NCBI RefSeq assembly: GCF_008831285.2
Contig: NC_045138.2
Coordinates: 10,426,571-10,490,570, forward strand
From: Nymphaea colorata
Lineage: Eukaryota > Streptophyta > Magnoliopsida > Nymphaeales > Nymphaeaceae
Length of the DNA stretch: 64,000 nt
Reading direction: 5' to 3'
A program made the translations under genes and the position numbers. Positions 12,248 through 24,589 of this stretch are shown piece by piece. Numbering within the stretch: the first letter of the stretch is position 1; each line of letters starts with the position of its first letter. The notes under the pieces are model-generated. The model had not been told where the DNA came from, did not search any database, and saw nothing but the letters and a program-made list of their open reading frames with translations.

Positions 12248-12638
12248 AATGGTCGCTAAGATAAATTTTTGAATTATAAAACGGATAAGATAAACGGAAC
12301 ATGAATATAACGGCTACTTTTTACATAATATGCAATGCATAAGCTAAACAAGGAGTCTCACTTCTCACAACTACTATCTTGCACAGCTGAAATAGATAAA
12401 AGTTCAAAAGATGAGTCTTGAATCAGTAAGGATCACACTATAAACTGGTAATCATTGAAAACAAATACAAAGTACAACAATTAAAATATATCTTGACATA
12501 TGCAACTTTCAAGTCTAATTAACTTTCACATATCACTTTCTTACTTAAGTTCACTCTACCGCCTCAACGTGAAGGACTTGCTCCTTAGTGGAATCTTGAG
12601 ACTACCCTCATGGGCTAGGCCCCTAACCAGCTATTATT

Positions 12639-12936
12639 AAGGGTAGGCATCGAGCCGGTCCGATCGTCCCAATGTTCGAAACTCGAACGTGGGCCTGATA
12701 CCCAAAACCCAGGCTCGAGCCCAGCCCAACTCGGTTATAATAAAATTTATTTTTTAGAACATAAAACAAATTTGTTTGAATATAAAATATATTTTTAATA
12801 AAAAAAATATAATATTAATATTAAAAATATTTTTTAAATGTTATCAGGCAGGATTAGGCCCGGTCAGGCACATTGAGCCCGAACCGGGCCAAGCACAGGG
12901 TACCCAACGGCGGCCCGACCTGGTGCCCACCCTTAA
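12639..12936. mobile_element. hAT-like MITE, 298 bp, inside the left gypsy LTR
   Basis: CTATTATT flanks both sides (12631-12638 and 12937-12944), an 8-bp target duplication typical of hAT elements. The ends AAGGGTAGGCATCG and, in reverse complement, TTAAGGGTGGGCACC form imperfect inverted repeats. The sister LTR at about 17970 has the uninterrupted site GCTATTATTGG, which proves insertion. Both arms are rich in GGCCCG/CGGGCC motifs around an AT-rich middle. No coding capacity. Confidence 0.85.
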
Positions 12937-14029
12937 CTATTATTGGTTATGGCCCTTGGGCAGCCCTTGCAGCCCCATAGAGACTTGCTAAAAAGTTGTA
13001 TTAAAACTCTCATAAACTTGTCATTTTCATTTCTTAACAAGCAAATAATTAACTATCTCATAACTAGTCATTTAAAATGCTATTGTGCTAACAATCTATT
13101 AGATTTCATGCTAAAACATAACCATCAATGGTACGGCAATTTCAACAAACTAGCTGCTTTAAAAAATTTATCCTAAAATATGCTCACCAAGCTATAAAAA
13201 AAAAAAAAAAAAAGGTTTTTCGGGTATGTCCTTGGGTACGTTTTCGTTATCCAGCCCAATAGATAACGTACTTATTCAATAGTTCAATTAGATACCTCGA
13301 CCTCCTATACATGTCCAGCTGCCTAACCAACAATAAATATCTCAACTATGCTACCACGTCTTTCCCAAATTCATTTTCTTTTAATCGAACTCATACCAGA
13401 TTATAAAAGACTTCACTTATGTCGAAATTACCTCTAACTACAACCCAAAAAATGACCCATACAGCTTCAATCCCATCTAAAAGTAACACAAAATTGAAAT
13501 TCCTCTTTTATCCCACGATATGTGCTCAATATTAACTCTTTAACCATCAATACACGAACTCATAAAACCAGTCTTCAGAAATGTAACCGTATGACCCATG
13601 CAGCTCTTCATAGAGAAGTAATACCACGTCCATGGTGAATCCCATACTAAAACTGATAAACACATGATTCTCTACTACGAATTTATCAAGCAAACATTCA
13701 AATTAAGAATCTATACATCTACTCGAACCAAAAAACTAAAATTTGGATGACCTTACATTCTATACCGTTTTTCTATTCCTCTATTTCTCAATATCTCGTC
13801 TACCCCCTTTCTCCCTCTCTGTTTTCTCGTTCTCCCTCTTTCTCTCTTCCCTTCTCTCCTTCTTCCTCTCATGTTCTCTCCCTGCCTCTTTGTCTTCCTC
13901 TCCCATGCTTTCAAACCTTCTCTGGTTTTCAAAACAAGGACAGGAGGCATAGCTCGTGCGATAAAACCCTCCCCTTTTTGAGTTTTACAAAATCGTCTCA
14001 CAAAGAAGAAAAATTTTAAACAAATATGG

Positions 14030-15354
14030 GTATCTAGATCTCATTTCATCTTCTCGTTTTCAAGTGGTATCTTGTTCTGATCTAATTGTATCGGCAGACA
14101 ACTGTAATCGATAGGCTACATCTCCAATTCTCTCTAAGACTTTCTATGGTCTAATATATCGTGGACTGAGTTTAGCACCTTGCATAAATTTAGCTACTTC
14201 TTTCCAAGGTGGCACCTTGAGAAAAATTTGTCTTCCACTTCAAATCGAAGGTCTTTGTGCCGATTATCTGCATAGCTTTTCGATAAATCCTGAGTTGCCT
14301 TCATATTTTCCCTGATCAATTGACTTTATCAGTACTAGTTCTGGCCCTACGATTTTCCTTTCACCTATTTCATCCCAACAGACTGTGTCTGACATTTACT
14401 ACCATAAAGGGCCTCATAAGATGACATTCCAATACTAAACAAGAAACTATTGTTATATACAAATTCTACCCAGGTGGGTGCACATCCCATGAACCTTGAA
14501 ACACTAATACTCATGCACATAATATATCCTCTAGTATTTGAATCGTTCTTTTTGTTTTCCCATGAGTTTGTGAATGGAAGGCTGTACTGAACCTCAATCC
14601 AGTTGCCATACTAAATACAAACTAGGCCAAATTTCAGAAGTGAAGCGAAAATCTCGATCATACACTATCGACAATGGGGTACCATATAATCTAACAATTT
14701 CTTGTACAAACAATTAGCTAACCTATCCTTAGTGACTTCCCTCTTGATGGCTAAGAAGTGGGCAGATTTGGTAAGCCGATCTACAATCACCCAGCCAACC
14801 TATCCATAGTGACTTCCCTCTTGATGGCTAAGAAGTGGGCAGATTTGGCAAGCCGATCTACAATCACCCAAACAACATCATTTCCATTTTGGAAGTGTGG
14901 TAGACTTATGATGAAGTCCATGGTAACATGTTCACACTTCCACTCTGGTATAGGGAGGTTTTACAACATCCCAATAGGCTTTTGGTCTTCTGCTTCAATC
15001 ATCTGATATGTCAAGCATTTTGAAACATAGTCTGCTATCTCTTTTTTCATACCAAACCACCAATAACTATCTTTAAGATTACAATACACCTTTGTACTAC
15101 TGGGTTCTGTGTCATCGGGCACACACAACCTCATTCTAAATATTTAAATATTATTTTTTATTACTTTAAACTATTGTGTTTATCCTCTTTTTACTGCTTG
15201 AACTATCTTTTGCAAATTCTCATCAACGGCTTGTGAGTCTCTTATCGTTCATAAAGAATAGGTTGAACTCCTCGTCTCAAATCGGTCCTTAAAGCTCGCA
15301 TCTTCAAAAGGAGGTGGAAGTCATGTTGCCTTTACGTAGATAAGCAATAGCACA
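14030..15354 (-). pseudogene. gypsy integrase and 3' pol remnant
   Basis: Minus-strand translation in changing frames gives integrase-like text: MDFIISLPHFQNG, then VIVDRLTKSAHFLAIK, and near the end GAKLSPRYIRP followed by ERIGDVAYRLQL, the usual C-terminal region of gypsy integrase. Many stops and frameshifts are present. A 77-bp tandem duplication (14721-14874) repeats the VDRL.KSAHFLAIK segment and shifts frame. Confidence 0.75.
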
Positions 15355-15909
15355 CTAATTCTTCTGACTCAAAATGTCTGCCATCTGGCTAACCTTACCT
15401 GGGTGATAATTAATAGTGCAATCATAATCTTTTACAATCTTAAGATTACAAATTATAACCACCTTCTGTCTCATGCTCAACTCTTTCTTACTAAGTAAAT
15501 ACTTTAAACTTTTATAATCAGTGTATATCTTACACTTTTCGCCATACAAATGATGTCTCCAAATCTTCAAAACAAAGACTATAGCTGCTAATTTTAAATC
15601 ATGTACAAGATAATTTTCTTTATGCCTTCTTAGATGCCGAGATGCATAGACCATCACCTTATCATTCTGCATCGCTGCATATGATGAACCATAGTCTGCC
15701 TCTTTAATCTTCAATTGATGGTACCCAATTCTCAAATCAATTTTGGAAAACATACAAGCACCCTTAATTTGATCAAACAGATCATCAATGCAAGGTAAAG
15801 GGTACTTGTTGCACACGATCACCTTATTCAGTTGTCTATAATCAATACATAATTTCATATTGTCATCCTTCTTCATCACATACAATACCTGTGCACCACA
15901 TGATGACAT
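15355..15909 (-). pseudogene. gypsy reverse transcriptase/RNase H, internally deleted but open (184 codons)
   Basis: The frame starts with RT text ([35 protein letters not shown]). It then jumps directly to RNase H text ([57 protein letters not shown]). The RT core that normally lies between, including the YxDD active site, is missing, so the enzyme cannot work. The join keeps the frame. It is flanked by integrase (left) and protease/gag (right) remnants of the same element. Confidence 0.85.
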
Positions 15910-16581
15910 GTTAGGCTAAATACACTTTTTTCCACCAACTCTTGCAATTAAACTTTCAACGCTTTTAACTTAGGTGGAGACATTCTATAAGTGATAGCAA
16001 CAGGTGGAGTTTCTGGCATAAGTTCAACCGCAAATTCGACCTCACGAGGTAATCCAGGTAATTCTTTTGAAAATACATCTAGGAACTCACAAATAATGGA
16101 AATATCTTCCATTCTTTATTGAGGAATCGAGGTATCAACCACCGATGCCAATAAAGTTTCACACCCCTTCATCATCATTCTTCAGGTTATATGACAAGAA
16201 ATCAGAGACGTCGACAAAATTCTACATTCCCCTTGAAATACTGCTTCAACAACATTTGTAATATAAAATCTCACTTCGTTTATGTTACAATCTACCAAGA
16301 CATGATATTAGCTAAACAATCCATGGCTATAATTATTTCAAATTCTTGAATTTGAATGGGTATCAGGTCCGCCATGATATGAAATATACCCTATGAAAAG
16401 GTACAACCATAAGACAATGTTTTGACCTCTACTATGTCCCCCAAGAGTGTAGATATGGCTAAATGCAAATATAAAACACTACTTATCTGTTTTAAGGATG
16501 TGGCAACATTAAATAATACAAAAAAAAAGTTGGAACTAGGAACAATGTGCAAACAAACCTCCCTATTGAAAAAAAAAGCAT

Positions 16582-17042
16582 TTACTTGAAATCACATCGG
16601 GAGATGCCACAGCTTCTTGAATTGACAGAATAAAAATTCACCCTTGCCCTCGAGTTGCACCTCCTTTTCCTCGATTGTGTTGGGCTAAACTGGTTGGTTT
16701 GCTCAGACCTACAGTTGATGCATTCCCAATTCATGAAGATTGAGCCTCCACTCTGCCTTCTTGAAACAAAGTACAATCTCTTTTGGTATGCTCTATCTGT
16801 CCACACTCATAACGACCTCGGAACCTTTGCCAACATTCTCCTGGATGTCTACACCCACATGTTTGATAGGGCTCTATGAATCCTGATGACTCTGAAGTCG
16901 ATCCTATCCCTGAAGTAGTGTAATGGCGTCCCCTGCTCATGGAATAATCAGTTCCCCTCTGACTAGCTGATGCAAAACCACCACCCTCTGAAAAGGCGTC
17001 TATTGGCGCTGATATGGCCACTCTGATCGGTATGGTTGTCAA
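16582..17042 (-). pseudogene. gypsy gag remnant with two zinc-knuckle motifs
   Basis: The minus strand reads CGCRHPGECWQRFRGRYECG and then QIEHTKRDC, which resembles the two adjacent knuckles of chromovirus gag. The second knuckle has Arg where the first Cys is expected. The upstream serine/glycine-rich linker fits gag. Frames are broken around it, and the protease region (about 16000-16550) is too decayed to delimit. Confidence 0.7.
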
Positions 17043-18688
17043 GTTCTATTGCTTGATACTGGCCCAACCTCAGTCTTTCCCTTGTATTGACCATGAGCTT
17101 CTTTTCTTTATGTATCACAGACTCTGCTTGTCACACTACCTCTACCAACTGTGTACACACTTTGTACCCTGTTGAGTCCACTTGTCTTTTAATTTCTAAA
17201 TTTAGTCATTTTTTGAACCATTTACATCTTTCTGCTTCACCCAAGGTCACTCGAGTCAAAGTAATTAACATTCTAGTAAATTTTTATTCATACATGTCAA
17301 CTGATATAGCACCCTACTTGGGTGGTTGAAAGAATTCTTGCATTTGAATCTCTAAATAAGTAGTTGAGTAATACTTTTCTTCAAATTCATGCAAAAAGTT
17401 ACCCATTGTTATTGCATTCTGATCCAGGAGCTTCTCACATACAAGATCCCACCAAGCCTCAATACATCTTGCAACATAATAACTATTTGCAACATAATAA
17501 CGGTCACTAGGATAAAATTTCGAATTATAACACTAATAAGATGAGCATAACATGAATATAATGGATACTTTTTACATAATATGCAATGCATAATAAAAAA
17601 CCTGAGTCTCACTTCGACCTACACACTGGGAACCCAGAGGCTAAAAAATAATGATGCTTAGCCGCCTACTCACAACTACTATCTTGCTCAACCGAAAAAG
17701 GAAAAGTTCAAAAGATAAATCCTATTGACTCAGTGATCATCAAGCTATGAACAGATCATCATTGAAAACAAATACAAACTACAATAATTAAGGGATATGT
17801 TGACATGTGCAACTTTCCAGTCTAATGAACTTTCTCATATCACTTCTTACATAAGTTCACTCTATCGCCTCAAGAAAGACTTGCTCTCCACTTGATGTCC
17901 CACACGTGAAGGACTTGCTCCTTCATGGAATCTTGCAACTAACGACCATCTTTCTTGTAGGCTATTATTGGTCATCGCCCTTAGGGGCCCATGCAGCCAT
18001 TTACGATAAAGACTTGCTGAAAAGTTTTATTAAAACTTTCATAAAATTGCCCTTCTCATTTCTCAAGAAGCAAATTATTAACTATCTCATAACTATACAT
18101 TTAAAATATTGTTGTGCTAACAATCTATTACATGCTAAAACATAACCATCAATGCTAAGACAATTTAAAACCAACCAGCACACCTACATAAATAGATAGC
18201 TTACTTAGTCAGTACTTCAATAGATATCTCAACCTTCTTATATACGTCCACCTGCCTAACCATCAATAAATCTCTCAACTAAGCTGATGTCTTCCTCAAA
18301 TTCATTCTCCTTTAATTGAACTCATACCAGGATTGTAAAGGACTTCATTCATGTTGAAATTGTTGGATAGTGGCCCTGAGCCCTATCCTTCACTTCGTAA
18401 CTGCAATTGGGCCAAATTGGAGTTATGAGATTAAGTTAAGAAAGAAAACTGATTTCCAAATTAAAGTTTTCATTAAACATAATTAAAGTCTGATTTATTA
18501 CCATTCATGAGATTGCAAGGCATTTCTCTGGCCATAACCGACACTGGGATTTGGGAAATCCTGGGAGGTGGACTATAAATTCCCAACTCACGTCTATGTG
18601 AAGGTTGATCATGAGATCGACATTGCAGCGCGTCCCAGAAGCAAACCCACAAATCAACTCTTTCCCTTATTATGTCTCTTTTCTACAT

Positions 18689-18700
18689 TGGTATCAAAGC
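18689..18700 (+). promoter_or_regulatory. primer-binding site of the nested LTR element
   Basis: TGGTATCAAAGC lies one base after the left LTR and matches the plant initiator-Met tRNA 3' end complement (TGGTATCAGAGC) with one change. Confidence 0.8.
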
Positions 18701-19703
18701 CACGGTTCTTCATCTCCTAAGTAAGCCTGTTTCGATCTCTCTGCTGCCTCTATGCATAAGTATATTGACATGAAAGCATGCTAGGTATCAAATAGATTAT
18801 ATGAAGCATGCTAGACAGAACAAATGAATGTTTTTGTTTTGATTTACATCGCTGCACTATGTGTACTGTATCTCTAAGTTTGAGAGAATCATAGATCAAT
18901 ATTTGTGCTCTAGACATCTCTCCATGATTTTTGACGCTAGAGTTTGAAAGGAAAACACTGAGTATAATAAGAAATCAGAGGGGATTACTTTCGAGCTGTC
19001 CTCTAGCTAGAAATGGCCTGCTATCTGAGCAACAGATTGCTAGCTCTACTGTGCAGCTGGAGGAGAGGCTCAATATAAAACAGAGATATAGAATAGAAAA
19101 ACATGTACCTTCCATCTGTCTTAGCAGGAGAAAAGCTTTAATCTCTCCACCCCTTTGTTTGCTTTCTTCCTCTGCCGTTTTATTTCATTTTTTGTTCTTG
19201 ACCAGTAGACCCCTGCCTATCGCTCCGTTAAGGCTGACTGATGGCTCATCCGTCGCTCTGAACTCTAGGAGTTGTCGCTCGATCGGATGAAACTCTGACC
19301 TTTTTTTTTATATATTGCTCGACCCAAGTTGTAGATAAAAAGGATTTACCATTCCATCTTCTGATTGAGCCAAAGGATCCACCGCTCCTCTGTCACTGTC
19401 GGCTTAAACCAAAAAAAGACCTTTGCCGAAGAGCAGTGTGCTGGTCGTAGGTCGACCATGTTCGCCATCCTCATTTGGTTATTCTCCAGCACTGAACCTG
19501 ACCCAAGTAGAGGGTTCAAACTTCCTCCACGCAGCGAACCAGAAACCCAACCTAGTGCGAGAGTCCTCCAAGTTTTCTGCTGGTCACTGGCTATAGCACA
19601 GATCGTCGCCCTCGCAGAGAACGTCAACTTTCTTGTAGGGGCAGCAACAGCAACAGCCCAAGCACGGAGAAAGATGGCGATAGGGCCTGGCCGGATGAAA
19701 CCC
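18701..19703. other. interior of the nested element, no gene recognised
   Basis: Open stretches of up to 119 codons occur (18931-19290 and 19365-19706, plus strand) but match no family I know. The DNA is more GC-rich than the AT-rich half at 20.8-24.5 kb and could be captured host sequence. Confidence 0.4.
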
Positions 19704-19706
19704 TAA

Positions 19707-20794
19707 GGGGGCGTTGGATTGCCCGGTTAAAAGTTAATTTTCCAGAAAAAATGGTACGGGCGGGTGAAATTTCACCTGCCCTACTAAAAATGCATCAAAC
19801 TGGGTGAAATTCTCCCCATTTCTTGCAAAAGGGAGTGGGTGGAATTTCACTCGCTCGACACCCTCCCCCCTCGCAGCTCGCCTTCTCACCATAGCACCAG
19901 CTCTCACCGTCGTCGGTCCGCCGTCGTCACACTCACCATCGCACCAGAGGCCGCTCTCACCGTCATCGGTCCGCCGTCGCTCCGCACTCACCATCGCCTG
20001 TCTGCCGTCGCATCAGAGCTTCAATCGCTCGGTTCAAGCGTGAACAAGCCTAACTAAGCCTGAGATCATTTCAGCTACGATCGACAATTCAATCGTGGTT
20101 AACTTTTGAGGCTTTGGGTGTCGATAGATTCCTCTCAAAGAGATTTTTCCAAGGGAGGTGAAATCGTGACGATCGGCCCAGTATAGAGCGAGTTACGGCC
20201 TTCGAAAGTCGTAACGGCTTTTGTCCTACTATTCCGCCGACCAGTCTGTGTTTCCGGCGACTTTGGGGGCGATCGGACCATTGGATCAAACTGATTCCGA
20301 TGCCATTCGATCTGTGACATCCATACGATCATCTCCACCAAATTTGAGGATGATCGGACCACTGATAGCGAATCTGGATGCGACGGCCGGAATATGGGGG
20401 AAATCAGCGGCATCCATTCCTGAGAATGGCGGAAACAGGCGACAGGTGAACAAAATCTTCAAGACTCAACGAGGTGGCCATAGACTACTCGGATTTGCCT
20501 CAAATTTGGGTGTCCAATCCTGACAATGCTGGTTTGCTCGTGACCAAATTTGGTGATTTTTTGAGACTTCTACGATTTTATACAAATTTTAGAGCGAAGA
20601 GGGAACCCTCAATCAAGTTAAATTTTTCCTTTGCATCAAACAAACATGGTTAAATTTACCAAGTTAAATTCTTTTTGTATATCAAACAGGGCTTCAATTG
20701 AAAGAGAAAGAAATTTCATCCTGTAAATTTTTTTAAAAAAATTACCATGGTAAATTTACCACGTTAAATTCTTCCTTGTGCATCAAACGCACCG
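19707..20794. mobile_element. PIF/Harbinger-like non-autonomous element, 1.09 kb (third nest level)
   Basis: The left end GGGGGCGTTGGATTGCCC and the reverse complement of the right end CGGTGCGTTTGATGCAC form imperfect terminal repeats. TAA flanks both sides (19704-19706 and 20795-20797), as for Harbinger insertions. The interior has G/C-rich arms and open stretches on both strands without transposase similarity. A phrase near 20665-20690 (GTATATCAAACAGGGC) resembles the right terminus, which may mean a duplicated or older inner end. Confidence 0.65.
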
Positions 20795-20797
20795 TAA

Positions 20798-23189
20798 AGG
20801 GTTCTCGCGAGTGGTGAAAGAAGCTCTCGTGAGGAGAGAGAAATCGGGTGGAATAAATGAAAAGAACGAGGGACGGGTTGTTTTTTATACCCAAGATTAG
20901 AAAATTACATAATTAGTCCACCTTATAAGCAACATTTTTAAAAACGCTATCGCAATTTGCAGAATTTAAAGCCGCTACAATTTTTGCTGAAAACTTTTTC
21001 AAAAGGAGGCTTGCGAAAGTTAATTTCGACGAAAACCTAGAATTCTATACGAAATTGTAAAGTGTTACCCAAAAGGTTATTATAAATTGCTGAAAGAGGG
21101 TTCAAGAATATTGTTTTGCAATTTCAACTAAGAATAGAGTCTTTATGTACAATTGCATATGTGTACCACTCAAGATTATTAAAAATGCAGACAAAAGTTT
21201 TCGAAAATAATTTTGAAAAATGAGAATGGTACACCATAAAATTTAATATTGAGTTTTTCCTTGTTTTAAGTGATACCTTAGAATGTTATTGGAGATATTC
21301 TGATATATTATTTTCCTTGTTGTTTTCCATGTATTATTGTTTTATACTTGTCATGGAATTAATTTAGAAATGACTTTAAGAGTGGGAGCGTCAGGCAAAA
21401 ACTGAAAAATGGTTAGCAACATGTTTGTATACTTATGCAATTTTCTTATTATGTGCATACATGACACAATGGCGGTATAAACCTAGTGTTTTCTACACTA
21501 ACTAAAATCATATTTGGATATTGATATTATGTTGAAACATGTTCACATTGGATTTGGTTTTGGATCCTCTTCTTGATGTCATTGTTTGGATCTACATTAG
21601 ATTGATCTGAATTTCAATAACCAACAGAATTTTATTTTCGATCTAATTGTTACTTAAGATCCATATTTGTATTCAGTTTTTTAATCATGACATATTTAAA
21701 TCAAAATTTATTTGGATATGGTTAAAAATCCATATCTGGTTTATGTTGGTTCAAGTATATGCTATTATACTTGCTTTACTAATATTCATCATCTTTTTGG
21801 GTCCATGCACATATTAGATATAACCAAAACTTTATTTTATATATATCCATTTAGTTGTTGAATTTGGATCTTACACTAAACTTTGCACTCCTTTGGAGCA
21901 TGATCTGAGTAGACATGTTCAAGATCTATATCTTGTTTATATTAGATCTATTATGATGAACATTGATTTTTAGACCTAATGGTTTTACGAGTTGTACACA
22001 TTCAATGTGAGTAGCACTAGAGTGCTAAAAGATGAATTTCAAAGAATATTTTTGGGATAAAGATTATATTACTATGTGTTTATCCTATTTAAAATGAATG
22101 ATTATATTATTGCATGTTGGTATGCTAAGAGGTGTAAATCAAAACTCTTAGACATGGTGAGATCCATATAACATTGTACTTGGTTTATGATAGATTTTAA
22201 ATCTAGATTAATTTAGCTGGATCATTGGCTCCAAATACTGATACTGACAATGAATACCGTACATCATCGTGTTTGCCTTTTGTAAGGTAACATTCATAAG
22301 CATGATGCAGGCCATATTAATAAAATATTTTATTTGAAGATTTGTTCTAGTAAATGAAATTTTATTTGCCCTTATCAAAGATGGCTAGCAGATATGAATT
22401 CAAATTATTCTAGAGTGTTGTTCAACAATGCTTTATTTACTTCATTGTTGATGTAAACTTGTTTTAAATGTATGTTCAAGAGGTGCAATGTAACACTCTT
22501 GAACTGACACTCATATGAAGTTTGAATGTTTTTATATGGAGACTTATTTTATTTGCTCTTAAGGGTGATGAGTTAGTATGAATATAGACAGACATCATCT
22601 CAAGGTAAAGAAATTTTCCTTGTTGCACCTTATTCAAGAATTGAGGTATTGTTTGATCCAAACATGATTGTTGAAATCATGTTGTACAATATTTTATATG
22701 GATCATTTGTGTTTTAAATACAGATTAGTTGTATTGTGAATATTGCTGGTTTGATCCGAATTTCTATATTTAAACTGATGAAATCCACATTACATAAAGT
22801 TTAACTTCATATCTAAATTGACTTTTTTGGATATGTGAGAACAAAAAAAATTAATATATTTAGTTCCAATATATGTTATCATGTTTGCTTTTAGATCTGA
22901 TCGCATTGTGATATTTGTTGTCATTCTAGATCCAAAGATCATTCTAAAGAACTATTGAATAAAGCTTCAGGTACTTTTCTTTATTAAGAAAGTGAATTTG
23001 TTTTAATGCATGCTCAAGAGATGTAACATAATACTCCTGAACAAAATTCATATTGGCATATTGGCAAGAATGTATTTATTTGAAGCTTTATGGCACTAAA
23101 GTGCTAGTACATGATAACTTGTTTTTCTTAAAAGAGAGATGAGGTAATAATGATCCAAATATGGTTGTTGAATCGTATTGTATAATATT
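20798..23189. other. AT-rich interior of the nested element, non-coding
   Basis: About 2.4 kb of AT-rich DNA with recurrent GATCTAATT/GGATCT phrases. Stop codons are dense in all frames and no protein motif is visible. Confidence 0.6.
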
Positions 23190-23560
23190 TCTAAGAAGAA
23201 CAGTTTGACAATAAACCAACTGAATAACAGTTTAGCAATGAACCGACTGAGGAAGAGTTTGGCAATGAACCAACTGGGTAACAGTCTGGCAATGAACCGA
23301 CTAAGGAACAGTTTGACAATGAACCAACTGGGTAACAGTTTGGTAATGAACCGACTGATGAACAGTTTGGCAAAGAACCAACTGGGTAACAGTTTGACAA
23401 TGAACCGACTGAAAAACAATTTAATAATGAATCAACTGAGCAAGATTCTCTGGGGATTAGTCTGGTAATGAACCGACTATCCATTTGATGATTAAGTTTG
23501 ATCGATTGAATATACTAATAAGTGATCAGGTAATGAACCGACTAAGAATCAATGTGGTAA
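23190..23560. repeat. minisatellite, 27-bp unit in 54-bp pairs
   Basis: Units of the form AACAGTTTGGCAATGAACCG (first 20 of 27 bases) repeat about ten times. Alternate units end in ACTGAGGA-like and ACTGGGTA-like text, giving a 54-bp higher-order period. The plus frame therefore reads a 9-residue repeat, NSLAMNRLR / NSLAMNQLG, for about 90 codons. Degenerate units continue to about 23560. The open frame is most likely a by-product of a unit length divisible by three. Confidence 0.9.
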
Positions 23561-24589
23561 TGAACTAAGTGAAGCTTATTAGTGATCTCAATGATCATCT
23601 TGTGAATACTTGAATTGAGATATTTGAATTATTGATGCATGCATTTGTTGGCGGAGCTATGTATATTGATGAAAACTATACAAAATGAAAAGTGCTTGTA
23701 TAAACTCTGAGTTAACTGCTCATTTTATTAAGTAGTCATAATAAAGAATAGGTGTTGCTAATCAAGTTGATGGCTATGTAAACATTTGAAAAATAGGAGC
23801 ACACTTGAATATACCATTTGTTTTGTTGGAAAACAAATACATGTTTTGTCGTATGATTATGTAATGCATGAATTTAGAATAAAAGTTGTGGAACTCCTGT
23901 TGTTTAAGGAGTTAAGTAACTGTGGAAAGCAATAAAAGAAAAATATACCATGTGCTTTCAATGTATATTGGTTTGGGTGTTGGACTTGTTACAAGCTATT
24001 AATTTGGCTTGTCAGTATATATTTTAAGAAAGTTCAAGTTGACTTTGTTTTAAGGTAGTTAAATGTTTTCAAATATATGATTGAACAAAAAATATATTTA
24101 TGATTGTTAGCCTTTTTAACAAAAGGAATTTCAAATGATTTATTTGCCAAACATTTAGCCCGTATAGGACTAAGAACATCTTCGTTTGCCTCTTTGTGAG
24201 GAGATTGAAAATTATTCAGGTTGATTTTCATTTTTGAACAGGAACATAATATATATGTGCATTTCAAATGCGTACCTGATTGCTAACATTATTATCAAGA
24301 GAATTTTTAATGATTTTTATGTAAAACTTGTGGTCCACATGTGATTAATTTTTAATTATATTACGATGGAAGTACTTGTGCATAAAGAAAACCTCGTAAC
24401 AACTGTGGAATATATTGAATACTTGAAAGGCTGCGATGGAAAACCGTTGAAAGGAAAACCTCACTATAAACATTGAACGAAAATTGAAGTTACGATGGAC
24501 AAACCAATTATTGAAAACCTCATAACCAGAAATCAAGAAAACCCACACATAGTGGAAGCAAACTAGCGGTCTCGTGGCTAAGTGAGAGA
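23561..24589. other. 3' interior of the nested element, non-coding
   Basis: AT-rich, no recognised protein motif. The last bases before the right LTR form the presumed polypurine tract. Confidence 0.6.

Noticed and set aside
19804-20523. Open frames on both strands within the Harbinger-like element
   Set aside because: Serine/arginine-rich low-complexity text without transposase motifs, open on both strands because of base composition.
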